A stretch of DNA of 50,429 bases, from NCBI GenBank assembly GCA_007694185.1, contig RECD01000194.1, positions 1 to 50,429 of the forward strand, read 5' to 3'. How positions within the stretch are numbered: position 1 is the stretch's first letter; each line of letters opens with the position of its first letter. The translations under genes and the position numbers were made by a program. The stretch is from Planctomycetaceae bacterium. Its GTDB lineage: Bacteria > Planctomycetota > Planctomycetia > Pirellulales > Pirellulaceae. The notes beneath the pieces were generated by a model that was not told the DNA's origin, did not search any database, and saw nothing but the letters and a program-made list of their open reading frames with translations. This document shows, one piece after another, positions 33,783-43,400 of the stretch.

Positions 33783-36221
33783 CTAGTCAGCCAGATTTGG
33801 CGTGACCGACAACTGTTCGAAAGTCGCGTTGCCGATGGGGTATTGTTGCCAATCCTGGTAGTCGAAATGCCACCACTCGAATTCGTAGACTTCAAAACCT
33901 TCCGATTCCATCGCCCGGCGGAGGCGTTCACGATTCCAACGGCTCATCGAGGTCCCGCCTGGATAGCGAGGATAAGAGCGGTTGGTGAATTCGTCGTAAC
34001 CAGCCCCCATGGTGACCGGTTGGCCGGTCGCCAAATCGCAGAGCGTCAGGTCGACGGCGCAGCCTCGGTTGTGCCGCGAGCCACGGGCAGGATTGGCGAC
34101 GAAGTCTCGAAGGTGCTCGGGCGTCGCTTCCCAAAACATCTTGGTGACGTACCAGGGACGATAGGCGTCATGGACGAGCAACCCCAACCCGGCGGGAGCC
34201 AGGGCTTGTTGCACGCGAACGACCGCCTCGGCCGCCGGCCTTTGTAAAAAAGCTCGGGGTTGGTCGTAAAAACGCGCGCCGGTGAAGTTGTTTTCGCCGG
34301 CGTAGCGGATGTCCAGCCGGATCGTGGGATCGAGCGTGATCAATTCCACCAGTTCGGGCTCGCGAAACGGCCCGGGCTCGTTCGGCGGGGTGGCTTGACG
34401 TGCGGCATCGCGAAGTTGGTCGATGGGGACTAGCGGGTCGATGCGAAACGTGTCGCCATCGGCGGTACCGACCGGCCGCCGCACGAAGGTGACATCGGCC
34501 GCAACCACTTGGGACGCCTGCCCGAATTCGTCGCGGGTGAAGATCAATTCCTCGCCGTGATACAGGCCGAAGTCCGGAAAGGCGTAGCGGTTGGGCGTGA
34601 TCTCTCGCAACGGGTAGTAGTAGAACCATTCGATCAAGGCGACGAGTTGCCCGGCGTCTTCGAGGATGTAGAGGGTGTTGTGGTCCCAGCCGTATTCGCC
34701 GATCAGCCCGAACCAGGTTTGGGACGGCCGCGGAGGCAACGGGTCCGCGCCGCGAGTGAGCGCGACGTTGCCGATCCGCAAGCCGCCGTCAGCGGTTGGT
34801 TGGACCGTCGGCCCAAAACCGAAGACGTCGTCGATCACCACCGTGCCGTCGGATTCGCTGGCACGCAATTGCCGCTGGAACGTCCCGCGTCGCAAATAAA
34901 CCGTGTCGCCGAACCGGGTGATCCTGGCCGCGGAGTTCCCTTGATCGTCGAGGTACTCACCGACCAACCGCTCGGCTCGTTCCGCATCCAGCTCGCGGGT
35001 TCGATGATATTGTGGGAGCGGTTGGCCGTCCTGCGTGGCGAGCATCAGTCGCAAAGCGTGATCGGCCAACCGCTCGACCAGCCCGTTGACGCCGTCCAGC
35101 GACGCGGCGGCGACCACCCCCAATTTGCGCTGCGGAAGGGCTTCCAGTTGAGTGGAAAACCCGTAAACCGCTCCGCCGTGGCCGATCTTGGTATGGCCGT
35201 CGAGCGACCGGACCGAAAACCCCAGCCCGAATGTCTGCGGTCGGCCGGATGGGTCGGTTACCGGTGTCGTCATCAGCCGCAGCGTTTTGGGTTGAATCAG
35301 CGGGCCGCTCGAGGTCTGCCCTTCAGCAAACAGGCATTGAATGAACTTCGCCAGATCATCAACGCTGGAATAGAGGTTCCCCGCCGGTCCGGTCCCCAAG
35401 AGGAATTCAGGCGCGACGAACCGGCGGCCGTCGTAGGTCCACATCCAGCCGGCCGCCAAACGCTGGCGGACTTCCGGTGTGACCACAAAGCTGCTGGCGT
35501 CCATCGCCAGCGGGCCCAACAATTCGTCTCGGACCAGATCGGGATGAGACCGCCCCGAGGCACGTTCCAAGGCGGCGCCGACCACGGCGATCGCGGCGTT
35601 GGAATACTTCGTTTTCGTTTCCGGCGGATAGGTCAGGCTGGTGTCGTTTAAGCTCGCGATCGTCGCCTCGAGCGTCGGCTCGGTCGGGTCGAAATAATTG
35701 CCGACGGGGGACTCGCGGACCAATCCGGATTGGTGGGCGAGCATTTGTCGCAAAGTAAGTGGCTTGTCGTTATGCGGGTTGTGGGGACGAAACTCGGGCA
35801 GGTAAGTCTGGATCGGCGCGTCGAGGTCGAGTTGGCCGGCTTCGACCAATCGCATCACGGCGATGTCGGTGAACAGCTTCGAGATCGAACCGACGCGGTA
35901 GACGGTCTCGGAAGTGGCTGGCACGGTGCGATCGGCGTCTTGAAAACCGAACCCCGCGGACCAGACTGTCCGGTCGTCATCGACCAAGGCGATCGAAAAC
36001 GCGGGAATGTTTTTCTGTTCGACCTCGTAACGGATCGCCGCTTCGAGTTGCCGGATAGCCGCCGAGTAATCGGGCTCGGCTGCGGCGGCCGATCGGACCG
36101 AGCCGATCGCCGCGATGGTCACCAGCCAACCGGCCACGATCAGCAGCAGCGGGGGCGCCTGCGGTCGCAGGACAATGGCCTCGAGGTCATGCCGGCCGAT
36201 CGGGCGCGAGAGAAAAGCCAC
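33783..36221 (-). CDS. Serine beta-lactamase/DD-peptidase domain fused to VanX-type D-Ala-D-Ala dipeptidase
   Basis: The protein has 812 residues. A signal peptide or anchor (~23-48) leads to a class C beta-lactamase/esterase-like domain (~52-410). It has the three active-site motifs SISK (Ser112-Lys115), YSN (Tyr206-Asn208) and HGG (348-350). A middle beta-rich region (~430-600) follows. The C-terminal VanX/DdpX domain (~615-812) has SRHNRGCAVD (zinc ligands His717, Asp724) and EWWH (Glu782, His785). The H-D-H/E spacing equals that of VanX (116, 123, 181, 184). Predicted role: acting on D-Ala-D-Ala ends and cleaving the dipeptide, outside the cytoplasm. It is last in a four-gene run. No van ligase or regulator is nearby. 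Confidence 0.9.
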   Translation of the reverse strand: MAFLSRPIGRHDLEAIVLRPQAPPLLLIVAGWLVTIAAIGSVRSAAAAEPDYSAAIRQLEAAIRYEVEQKNIPAFSIALVDDDRTVWSAGFGFQDADRTVPATSETVYRVGSISKLFTDIAVMRLVEAGQLDLDAPIQTYLPEFRPHNPHNDKPLTLRQMLAHQSGLVRESPVGNYFDPTEPTLEATIASLNDTSLTYPPETKTKYSNAAIAVVGAALERASGRSHPDLVRDELLGPLAMDASSFVVTPEVRQRLAAGWMWTYDGRRFVAPEFLLGTGPAGNLYSSVDDLAKFIQCLFAEGQTSSGPLIQPKTLRLMTTPVTDPSGRPQTFGLGFSVRSLDGHTKIGHGGAVYGFSTQLEALPQRKLGVVAAASLDGVNGLVERLADHALRLMLATQDGQPLPQYHRTRELDAERAERLVGEYLDDQGNSAARITRFGDTVYLRRGTFQRQLRASESDGTVVIDDVFGFGPTVQPTADGGLRIGNVALTRGADPLPPRPSQTWFGLIGEYGWDHNTLYILEDAGQLVALIEWFYYYPLREITPNRYAFPDFGLYHGEELIFTRDEFGQASQVVAADVTFVRRPVGTADGDTFRIDPLVPIDQLRDAARQATPPNEPGPFREPELVELITLDPTIRLDIRYAGENNFTGARFYDQPRAFLQRPAAEAVVRVQQALAPAGLGLLVHDAYRPWYVTKMFWEATPEHLRDFVANPARGSRHNRGCAVDLTLCDLATGQPVTMGAGYDEFTNRSYPRYPGGTSMSRWNRERLRRAMESEGFEVYEFEWWHFDYQDWQQYPIGNATFEQLSVTPNLAD

Positions 36222-36277
36222 GGCGAAATCTCCGTCAGGTGGTTGAGTCAGGCGGCGGACCGGATCAGCGAGTCAGA

Positions 36278-38875
36278 TCAGCGGGGTGGCGGTGCAGGCC
36301 AATCGAGAAACCGGTGCAGGAAGTCGAAACTCCCTTGTCCGTGGATCACATGGCCGTCGTCAAAGAACTCGATCGTCGTCCGTTCGGGAATCCCCAAATC
36401 AGCATACAGCCGTCGGACCGGGGCGTATTCGAACGCGACCCATTCGTCGGAACCGACCAAGTCGCGATGCCCGCGTTCGACCATGAACGGCCGCGGGGCG
36501 ATCATCGCCGCCATCTCGGCATAGTCGAACGTGTGTCCCTGATCGAATTCGTGGATCTCGTATTCCCGCGTGAACATGTAGCTAGAAAACCGCTGGCTGC
36601 CGGGCGCGGCGTTGGTGACGGCCAGCGGCGTGATGATCTTGCGGACCCACTGGTTGTAGTCTCCGGAACAGATCGACAGGGCGTAGCCGTCGAGTGCGGC
36701 GGGGACACGCATCGCCGTTTTGCCGCCGTAGGAAAGCCCGTAGAAACCGATCCGCTGCGGGTCGATCATCTCCAGCCCGCCAAGCCACTGGAGGATCCGC
36801 TGGTGCTGGCCCGTGATCACCGAAAAGATGCTGCATCCCAGCGGGTGGGCGCGCCGCTGCAATTGGCGAAACTCGGTATCACCCGGCGCGGCGTTCGGGT
36901 TGTAGGGGGCGTAGACGACGAACCCTCGGTCCGCCAACGCGGCCGCGAAGCCTCGATAGGCGGGATTGGCAGGGTCGATCGTCGCCGCCGGTGTGCCACC
37001 GATCCCGTGCTGACAAACGACCGCCGGACGCCGTTCGCCCGCCCGCAGATCCTTAGGCAACAACAGATAGCCCCAAGAAATCACTTCCGGCCAAACATCC
37101 AGGACGACCAGGTAGGCGGTCCAGTTGTCGGTTTCGAGCAACTTCGTCGTCCGCGGGTTCGGCGGCAACGACGGGTCGGGAAGCCGACCGATCAGCTCGT
37201 CGCGGAATCGCTGTCGCAGCGGCACCACGGCAGCGGCCCAATCCTCGGGACCGGGGCGTTTCGCTTCGCCGCCCGTGGCTGTCGCCTTCTCCTTCGCACC
37301 TTCCCAAGCCGGTTCCCAAAACGATTCGGCGCGGGCGAATGCTGATTCTTCCATCAGTCGCTGCACGTGCGATTCGAGTTGAGCCACCTGCCGCTGCTGG
37401 CGCGCACGCGAATCGAGCGGTCGGTCCTGCGGCCAACTCGCGGTCGGAGACGCGTCTGACAACCGGGCGATCCCCGCAGGGGTCAAGCCAAGTGATTCGA
37501 GCAACCGAGCGAGCGCGGCGAGTGAAATGGCCGTCGGCGCGTCGCCGGATCGGTCTTCGATGAAGGTCAACCGGTCGGCCAGTTCCGGTCCGACAAGCTG
37601 CTGAGCTCGCTCGAATTCGGCCCGCACCTCGTCCGTCGTCGGCTGGGGGATCGCGCCCGGCGCGGCGCCCGATCGGCCTGGTGATTGAGCGGGAGGCCCG
37701 GCAACTTCTGGGGCGGAGCTGGGGTCGATGATCAACCTGCTGGGGACCACCAAGCTGGCGATCTCCGCGTCGCCGAACTCTTCCAACAACCGCCAAACGT
37801 TGCGGTAGATCGGCTCATCAGTCAAGCCTTCACGGGGCCCGAAGTAGCCGCTGACCAGCGCCGCGTCGATCGTCGGTTCGGCGGCGGCGGCGTACAACGC
37901 GATCAGCCCCCCTTCGCCATAGCCGGCAACACCGATCGGCAAATCGGTTGACTCACTTTCGTGACGGAACCAATCGACAGCGGCCAGAACCTTCTCGACC
38001 TCGAAACCGATCACGTGGCGACCAACCTGGAACGCTTGTCGGTAGATCCATTCGCGGTGTGGCTGGTTCGTGAACCGGCCGACCCGCTCATTCCCAGAAA
38101 ACTCGTCCGTCCGGTCGATCAGCACCGGGATCAAAACTTGACAGCCGCTGACCGCCAACCGATGGGCGAAGGGATCATCCAGCGGCCACCCGCGGACCAA
38201 GCCGGCCGCCATTTCGGGCGATTGGTCGGCGTCCGGCAAGGCGACGACATGGGCTCGGGGTGACGCGTGCGGTTGGAGCAGAAGTCCTTCGGCGTCGATG
38301 CCGTTTCGAACCGGCCAACGAACCACCGAAACGGTGTAGTGCTCGGTGCGTGCGACCTCGGCAGCGAACCGGCTCGTCGAAATGAACTCGATCGCTTCAC
38401 AGGGCGGCAGTTGGTCAGGTATGCCGATCGCGCGGCGGAACGACTGGCGATTTTCGGTGACCGATTCGGCGTAGGCCGCGGGCGATGACAGGTCTCGCCG
38501 CCAAAACCGCTTGCGTCGCTGGCGAAGCTCTCCCGTCCGGAGTTGCAAGAACCGATGCACCCCGGCGACGTTGTCTGCGGCGAGGGTCGATTCATCGCCG
38601 ACGAACGGCGTTGTCCCGGGAAGGACTTCCGGCGGCGTCGCCAAAACCGTCGCTGGCGTGATGCCGAACAAGCAAACCAACAGCGCGAAGGCGAATCCGA
38701 GTCGGCCCGCTCGGCAAACGATCGCCGGGCACCAACTCGCTGGGCACGGCAACTCCGTCAGACGCTGATCGGCGGTAAATGGTGAGCAACCGACGCGGTC
38801 ATCGCGACGGTGATCGGGACACGACCGAAACGGTTTCGAAATCACGCTGACAACCGAGTTACAAGGAAGACGCAT
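36278..38875 (-). CDS. Secreted protein with two alpha/beta-hydrolase domains (first lacks the nucleophile)
   Basis: The protein has 865 residues. It has an atypically long N-terminal leader with a hydrophobic core near residues 58-75 (LGFAFALLVCLFGITPATVLA). The first hydrolase-like domain (~135-420) has GYGEGG where a nucleophile elbow should be, with Glu321 in place of Ser. The second domain (~570-862) is a complete dienelactone-hydrolase/acetyl-xylan-esterase-like fold with GLSYGG (Ser715) and DDGHVIHG (His842). Its start overlaps the DUF1501 stop as TGATG (38873-38877), so I chose 38875 rather than the Met at 38887. The substrate is unknown; an ester in polysaccharide or another biopolymer is the usual guess. 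Confidence 0.85.
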   Translation of the reverse strand: MRLPCNSVVSVISKPFRSCPDHRRDDRVGCSPFTADQRLTELPCPASWCPAIVCRAGRLGFAFALLVCLFGITPATVLATPPEVLPGTTPFVGDESTLAADNVAGVHRFLQLRTGELRQRRKRFWRRDLSSPAAYAESVTENRQSFRRAIGIPDQLPPCEAIEFISTSRFAAEVARTEHYTVSVVRWPVRNGIDAEGLLLQPHASPRAHVVALPDADQSPEMAAGLVRGWPLDDPFAHRLAVSGCQVLIPVLIDRTDEFSGNERVGRFTNQPHREWIYRQAFQVGRHVIGFEVEKVLAAVDWFRHESESTDLPIGVAGYGEGGLIALYAAAAEPTIDAALVSGYFGPREGLTDEPIYRNVWRLLEEFGDAEIASLVVPSRLIIDPSSAPEVAGPPAQSPGRSGAAPGAIPQPTTDEVRAEFERAQQLVGPELADRLTFIEDRSGDAPTAISLAALARLLESLGLTPAGIARLSDASPTASWPQDRPLDSRARQQRQVAQLESHVQRLMEESAFARAESFWEPAWEGAKEKATATGGEAKRPGPEDWAAAVVPLRQRFRDELIGRLPDPSLPPNPRTTKLLETDNWTAYLVVLDVWPEVISWGYLLLPKDLRAGERRPAVVCQHGIGGTPAATIDPANPAYRGFAAALADRGFVVYAPYNPNAAPGDTEFRQLQRRAHPLGCSIFSVITGQHQRILQWLGGLEMIDPQRIGFYGLSYGGKTAMRVPAALDGYALSICSGDYNQWVRKIITPLAVTNAAPGSQRFSSYMFTREYEIHEFDQGHTFDYAEMAAMIAPRPFMVERGHRDLVGSDEWVAFEYAPVRRLYADLGIPERTTIEFFDDGHVIHGQGSFDFLHRFLDWPAPPPR

Positions 38876-40404
38876 CAGGAAAGCCAATCTCGCATCACGC
38901 GGCCATGAACGTCGGTCAATCGGTGATCGCGGCCTCCGTGGCGAAAGGTCAACTGGGTGTGGTCGACGCCGAGTTGATGCAGCAGCGTGGCATGGACGTC
39001 ATGGATGTCGACCGGATCGGCGACAGCCGCGTTGCCAAATTCGTCCGTTTCGCCGTAAGCCATGCCGCCGCGGAACCCTCCGCCGGCCATGAAGAGGCAG
39101 TATCCGTTGACGTGATGATCGCGACCGCAGGTCGGTGAAACTGCGGGGGTATGCGGGGTCCGTCCCATCTCACCTGCCCACAACACGATCGTCTGGTCGA
39201 GCAAGCCGCGTTGGTCGAGGTCGTGGATCAGGGCGGCGACCGATTGATCTGTGATCCGAGCGTTCTTTTCATGGTCGCGTTTCAATTGCCCGTGCTGATC
39301 CCACGGCGAATTGTTGCCATCGAAACTGGGACAAGTGATCTCGACGAACCGCACTCCGGCTTCGACCAACCGTCGGGCTCGCAACGCTTGGGTCGCGTAG
39401 AACCGCTGGTGTTGGTCTTCCGAATCGACGCCGTACAGTTCGCGGATCGATGCCGGCTCGTTCGAGATGTCGGCCAATTCCGGCAATTCGCTCTGCATCC
39501 GAAACGCCGTCTCGTAATTCTGGATCGCCCCTTCGATCGCCGCCGGGTCAGAGACGTCGCCAGCGAATCGCTGGTCCTGGCGAGCGACCAGATCGAGCAA
39601 CCGCCGTTGGGTTTGAATTCCGACCGCCGGGGTCATGTTGTCGACGGGGACGCCTTGGGCGCGGACCATCGTCGCTTGGCAGGAAGCGGGCAGGTAGGAG
39701 CTGCCGAAATTTTCGAGCCCGCCGTTGGGGACCCAGTCGTTGTTGAGCACGACGTAGCCCGGCAGGTTCTGATTCTCGCTCCCCAAACCGTACGAGACCC
39801 ATGCGCCGACGCTGGGGGCTTGGCCGAGGATCCGTCCGGTGTGCAGCAGCAGATTCTGTTGGCCATGCAGCGGCAATTGCCCGACCATCGAGCGGACGAC
39901 GCACAGCCGATCGGCAACCCCCGCGATGTGCGGGAACAGGTCGCTGACCCACAAGCCGCTGTCACCCCGCTGGCGGAACTCCCAGGGCGACCCGAGCCAG
40001 ACGCGGCCGGCGGCCGATTGGGACAATTTGGAAACGGCCGATTCGCCGATCGCTTCCCCTTCACGTTGCCGCAGCATCGGTTTGGGGTCGAAGGTGTCGA
40101 CGTGCGACGGCCCGCCGTCCATGAAGCAGAAAATCACGTTGCGAGCCGGCGGCGGTTGCGGCCGCAAAAATGGCCGTGCCGAATCGGGTGAGTCGATGGT
40201 TTCGGGTGAATCGCCCCCGAAGCCCCGTTCCCCCAGCAGCCCCGACAGCGCGAGCCAGCCGAATCCCGCCGAGGCCGAACGCAACACGTCTCGACGCGTC
40301 GAACGCCCGCTCAGGGAAGCCCCGCTCAGCGACATCCCACCTGTTCGCGGGTCGCCCGTTCGCGAGTCTTCTGATTGCAAGTGGCTCGATTCGATTTGCG
40401 TCAT
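38875..40404 (-). CDS. DUF1501 protein, Tat-exported (sulfatase-superfamily fold)
   Basis: The protein has 509 residues. A twin-arginine leader lies at residues ~35-58 (STRRDVLRSASAGFGWLAL). The DUF1501 body follows with FCFMDGGPSHVDTFDPKP, GRDHHVNGY and GGMAYGETDEFG, residues expected to bind metals in this alkaline-phosphatase-like fold. The biochemical role of DUF1501 is not established. In planctomycetes it is nearly always beside a DUF1549/DUF1553 gene, as here (59-base gap upstream). The stop overlaps the next gene start by one base. I took the ATG at 40404 as the start because it leads directly to the Tat signal. Confidence 0.88.
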   Translation of the reverse strand: MTQIESSHLQSEDSRTGDPRTGGMSLSGASLSGRSTRRDVLRSASAGFGWLALSGLLGERGFGGDSPETIDSPDSARPFLRPQPPPARNVIFCFMDGGPSHVDTFDPKPMLRQREGEAIGESAVSKLSQSAAGRVWLGSPWEFRQRGDSGLWVSDLFPHIAGVADRLCVVRSMVGQLPLHGQQNLLLHTGRILGQAPSVGAWVSYGLGSENQNLPGYVVLNNDWVPNGGLENFGSSYLPASCQATMVRAQGVPVDNMTPAVGIQTQRRLLDLVARQDQRFAGDVSDPAAIEGAIQNYETAFRMQSELPELADISNEPASIRELYGVDSEDQHQRFYATQALRARRLVEAGVRFVEITCPSFDGNNSPWDQHGQLKRDHEKNARITDQSVAALIHDLDQRGLLDQTIVLWAGEMGRTPHTPAVSPTCGRDHHVNGYCLFMAGGGFRGGMAYGETDEFGNAAVADPVDIHDVHATLLHQLGVDHTQLTFRHGGRDHRLTDVHGRVMRDWLS

Positions 40405-40463
40405 CGTCCCGCCTCCTTCACGTCGGTTAGGATCGCCCCAATGAACTTCGTCGATGACGAACT

Positions 40464-43400
40464 TCATCGATGGTAGATGAACTCTTTCGTATTGAACAAC
40501 GCGTGGGCGATTTCGGCCCACGCTTGTCGATCGGACAACGCGTCCGAGTCTGGCGGCGTCCACTGCGTCACGGCTTGCGACCACAGGGTTCGCTCCGCTT
40601 CGTCCGGTCGCCGGCCGAGTGCCGACAAAAACATCTCGTCGATCCGTTGCTCGATCGATCCGGCGCCGTCTTGAATCAACTGCTCGGCCCAGCGGCTCGC
40701 CGATTCCGCGACGAAGGGGTCGTTGAGCAGGATCAGCGCCTGCGCCGGGACGTTGGTGACATCGCGTCGGCCGGTCGGCAACTTCAGGTCGGGCAGATTG
40801 AAGCCGACGAGGAACTTGGGCGGGGCCATGATCGACAGGGTGGTGTAGACCGACCGCCGACCGTCGCCGTCGAGCGGACCGGAGTAGAGTCGTTTGGCGG
40901 GGTCTTCGGCGACACGGTACGGGTTGATCGGCGTGCCATGCAGACGGCGGTCGAGCCGGCCGGAAACCGCCAACAGGCTATCGCGGATCGCTTCGGCATC
41001 GAGCCTGCGGGTCGGGTAGTGATGCCGAAGGCGGTTGCTCGGGTCCCGTTCGGCCGCGACCGGATCGACTCGCCCCGATTGACGAAAGGTTTGGCTGAGC
41101 ACCATCCGGCGGACCAACGTTCGTAGCGACCAGTCGTCCCGCATGAACTCGATCGCCAACCGATCGAGCAATTCGGGATGAGACGGCGGGGCTCCCAAAC
41201 GGCCAAAATCGTTGGGGGTCGCGACCAATCCGGCACCGAAGACCCAAGCCCACACGCGGTTGACGAAAACCCGTGCCGGTTGCGGGTTATCACCGCTAGC
41301 CAAGTGTTCGGCCAACGCCAGTCGGCCGCTGCCGGTCGATTCCGAGACGCCGTGTTGCCCAGCAAAGACTTCCAAAAAATCGCGAGGGATGGCTTCCGCC
41401 TCGCGATCGACATCGCCGCGAAGGTTCAGACGGTAATTCACCGGTTCAATCTGTCGCTCATCCATCCCCAAGACGCCGCGGGCGAAATCGAGTTCCGCTT
41501 CGAGTTGGCGATAGCGAGCGACCTGCAAGGCCACGTCGCGCAGCCGTTCGGGGTCCTGGTCAAGCCGGCTCGGTAGCAACCCGTTTTGCAGCATCCAGTT
41601 CAGCAGCGTGACGTCGCCCGCGTCGGGCCGCCGCTGGGCCAAGCGGTGAAGCGGACCGGTCAACCAAGCGGCGATGCGTTCCCAAGCCTCGTCGGACGAT
41701 TTAACCATCGCCTCGTCGCCGGCGCTCTCCGCGGTCCCGTACAACCCGGCGAACTCGTCGGAAGCCCGCTGCGGCACGCCGGGTTCGTCATGCGTGACGA
41801 TTCCCGTCAAACTGAACCAACTCCGTTTGTTCCTACCCAAGTCGTTATCGGGAAGCCGTGTGCCGCCGATCCGGGCGAGTCCGGTGCGGGGCGGGAAGTT
41901 CGGGTTCAGCGACGCGGTGCTGATTTCGGTCAGCACCCGGGTGACGCCGTTTTTCAAAGCGCGGGTGGTGAAGCCGTGCCAAGTCGCAGGCGCGGCCGGA
42001 TCGAAAAAGGTCACGTCCTCGTCATGAAAGGCGTTTTGAGGGACGTTCAGCCGGCCGGCCCATTCGCCGCCGGACAGACGGAGGCTGATCCACTTGCGGG
42101 GGAACGACTCGGGGGCCGGTAAGCGGATCGCGCCCGCCAATTTCGAAGACAACGCGTGCGTGTGATAGCCACGTGGCAACAGCGAATCGATCAGCGAATC
42201 GCCGTCGAGCGCAACCAGCGGCGTGCCGTCCTCGACAAAACCTCGCTCCAAACCGCGGCCGTCGGTGACCCAGTCAGCCGGGAAATCGGGCGACGTGAAA
42301 TCGCTGAGCCATTCGAACCGGTCGCCATCTGCGGCTCGCCGTGCCGAGTCAGCTTGACGCCAATTCGTAGACAGATCGGCGAACCGCTCGGCCGCTTCGC
42401 GATCCGCCAACGACCGCTCGCGAGGGTCGTCGGCCAACTCGGCATGCCTCCCCAAGCGGATTCTGAACCGCCCGAGCTGATGGCTACTGCCGTAGTGCTG
42501 GACGAGCGTCACAGTCCATTCGCCGCCAACTGGCAATTCGACCGGAGTGGAAAACTGGAAGCGAGCCTTCCGGTCGACGTTGAGCGGGCTGATCCCGCCG
42601 ATCCCCCAACCGGTGTGCGGGGCGGGATCGAGCGCCGCGGCCACGGGGTATCCGGCTTGAGAAAAATCCGCCGTCGCCGACGCCAACTCGATCGCTTGAA
42701 CCGGCCCGAAAGCCGGCTGAGACACTTCCGCATCCGGCGAAGGATCGCTCGCCGGATCGCTCGCCGCCACTTCGATTCGTGGGGCGACACCGACTTGCAG
42801 ATGGGAGAGCACAAAGTTGCCGTGCTCGGTCCGACCGGGGCCGTCGCCCGCCGAGTCGGTCAAAGCTTCCAGTTCCAGAAACTGCACCTCGCCCGGTCCG
42901 GTCGTCAGCCGCACCGTGTAGCTGTCCCGTTCAGGAATCTCACCGGCGGCCGTGATCGTCTCGTCCGCCGCGATGTCCAGCATTGTCTGGGGGGCTTCGG
43001 CTTCCGCCTGGACCGCTGCCGGCTCGACCCAAACGGTGGAAGAAGCGAGCAGGCGTGACAACGGATGCCCGATCTCATCCGGCCCGGCCGTCGCCAACTC
43101 CTCGCGATGTTGCCGCGCCCATTGCCGCAGCCCCGTGGGGCTGAATCGCTCGCCATCGGCGGCCGCCGACCAGGAGCGAACCAAGCCTTGACCGATCTCG
43201 TCGCGGAGCTTCGCCAATTCGTCCAGCGTCGCGGCGTGGCGTGGCGACGCGTCGATGTCGCGAGGGGTCCAGCGGGGTGTCATGAACACTCCCGCCAACG
43301 CGTAGTAATCGGCTTGGGAAACGGCATCCAGCTTGTGGTCATGACAGCGGGCGCAGGCGACCGTCATGCCGAGAAAGGTCTTCGAAAAGGCATCGATCTT

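Noticed and set aside
33783-36221. Vancomycin-resistance cassette
   Set aside because: Only the VanX-type domain is present. There is no VanH/VanA-type ligase or VanRS pair beside it, and the neighbours are polysaccharide/DUF1501-type genes.
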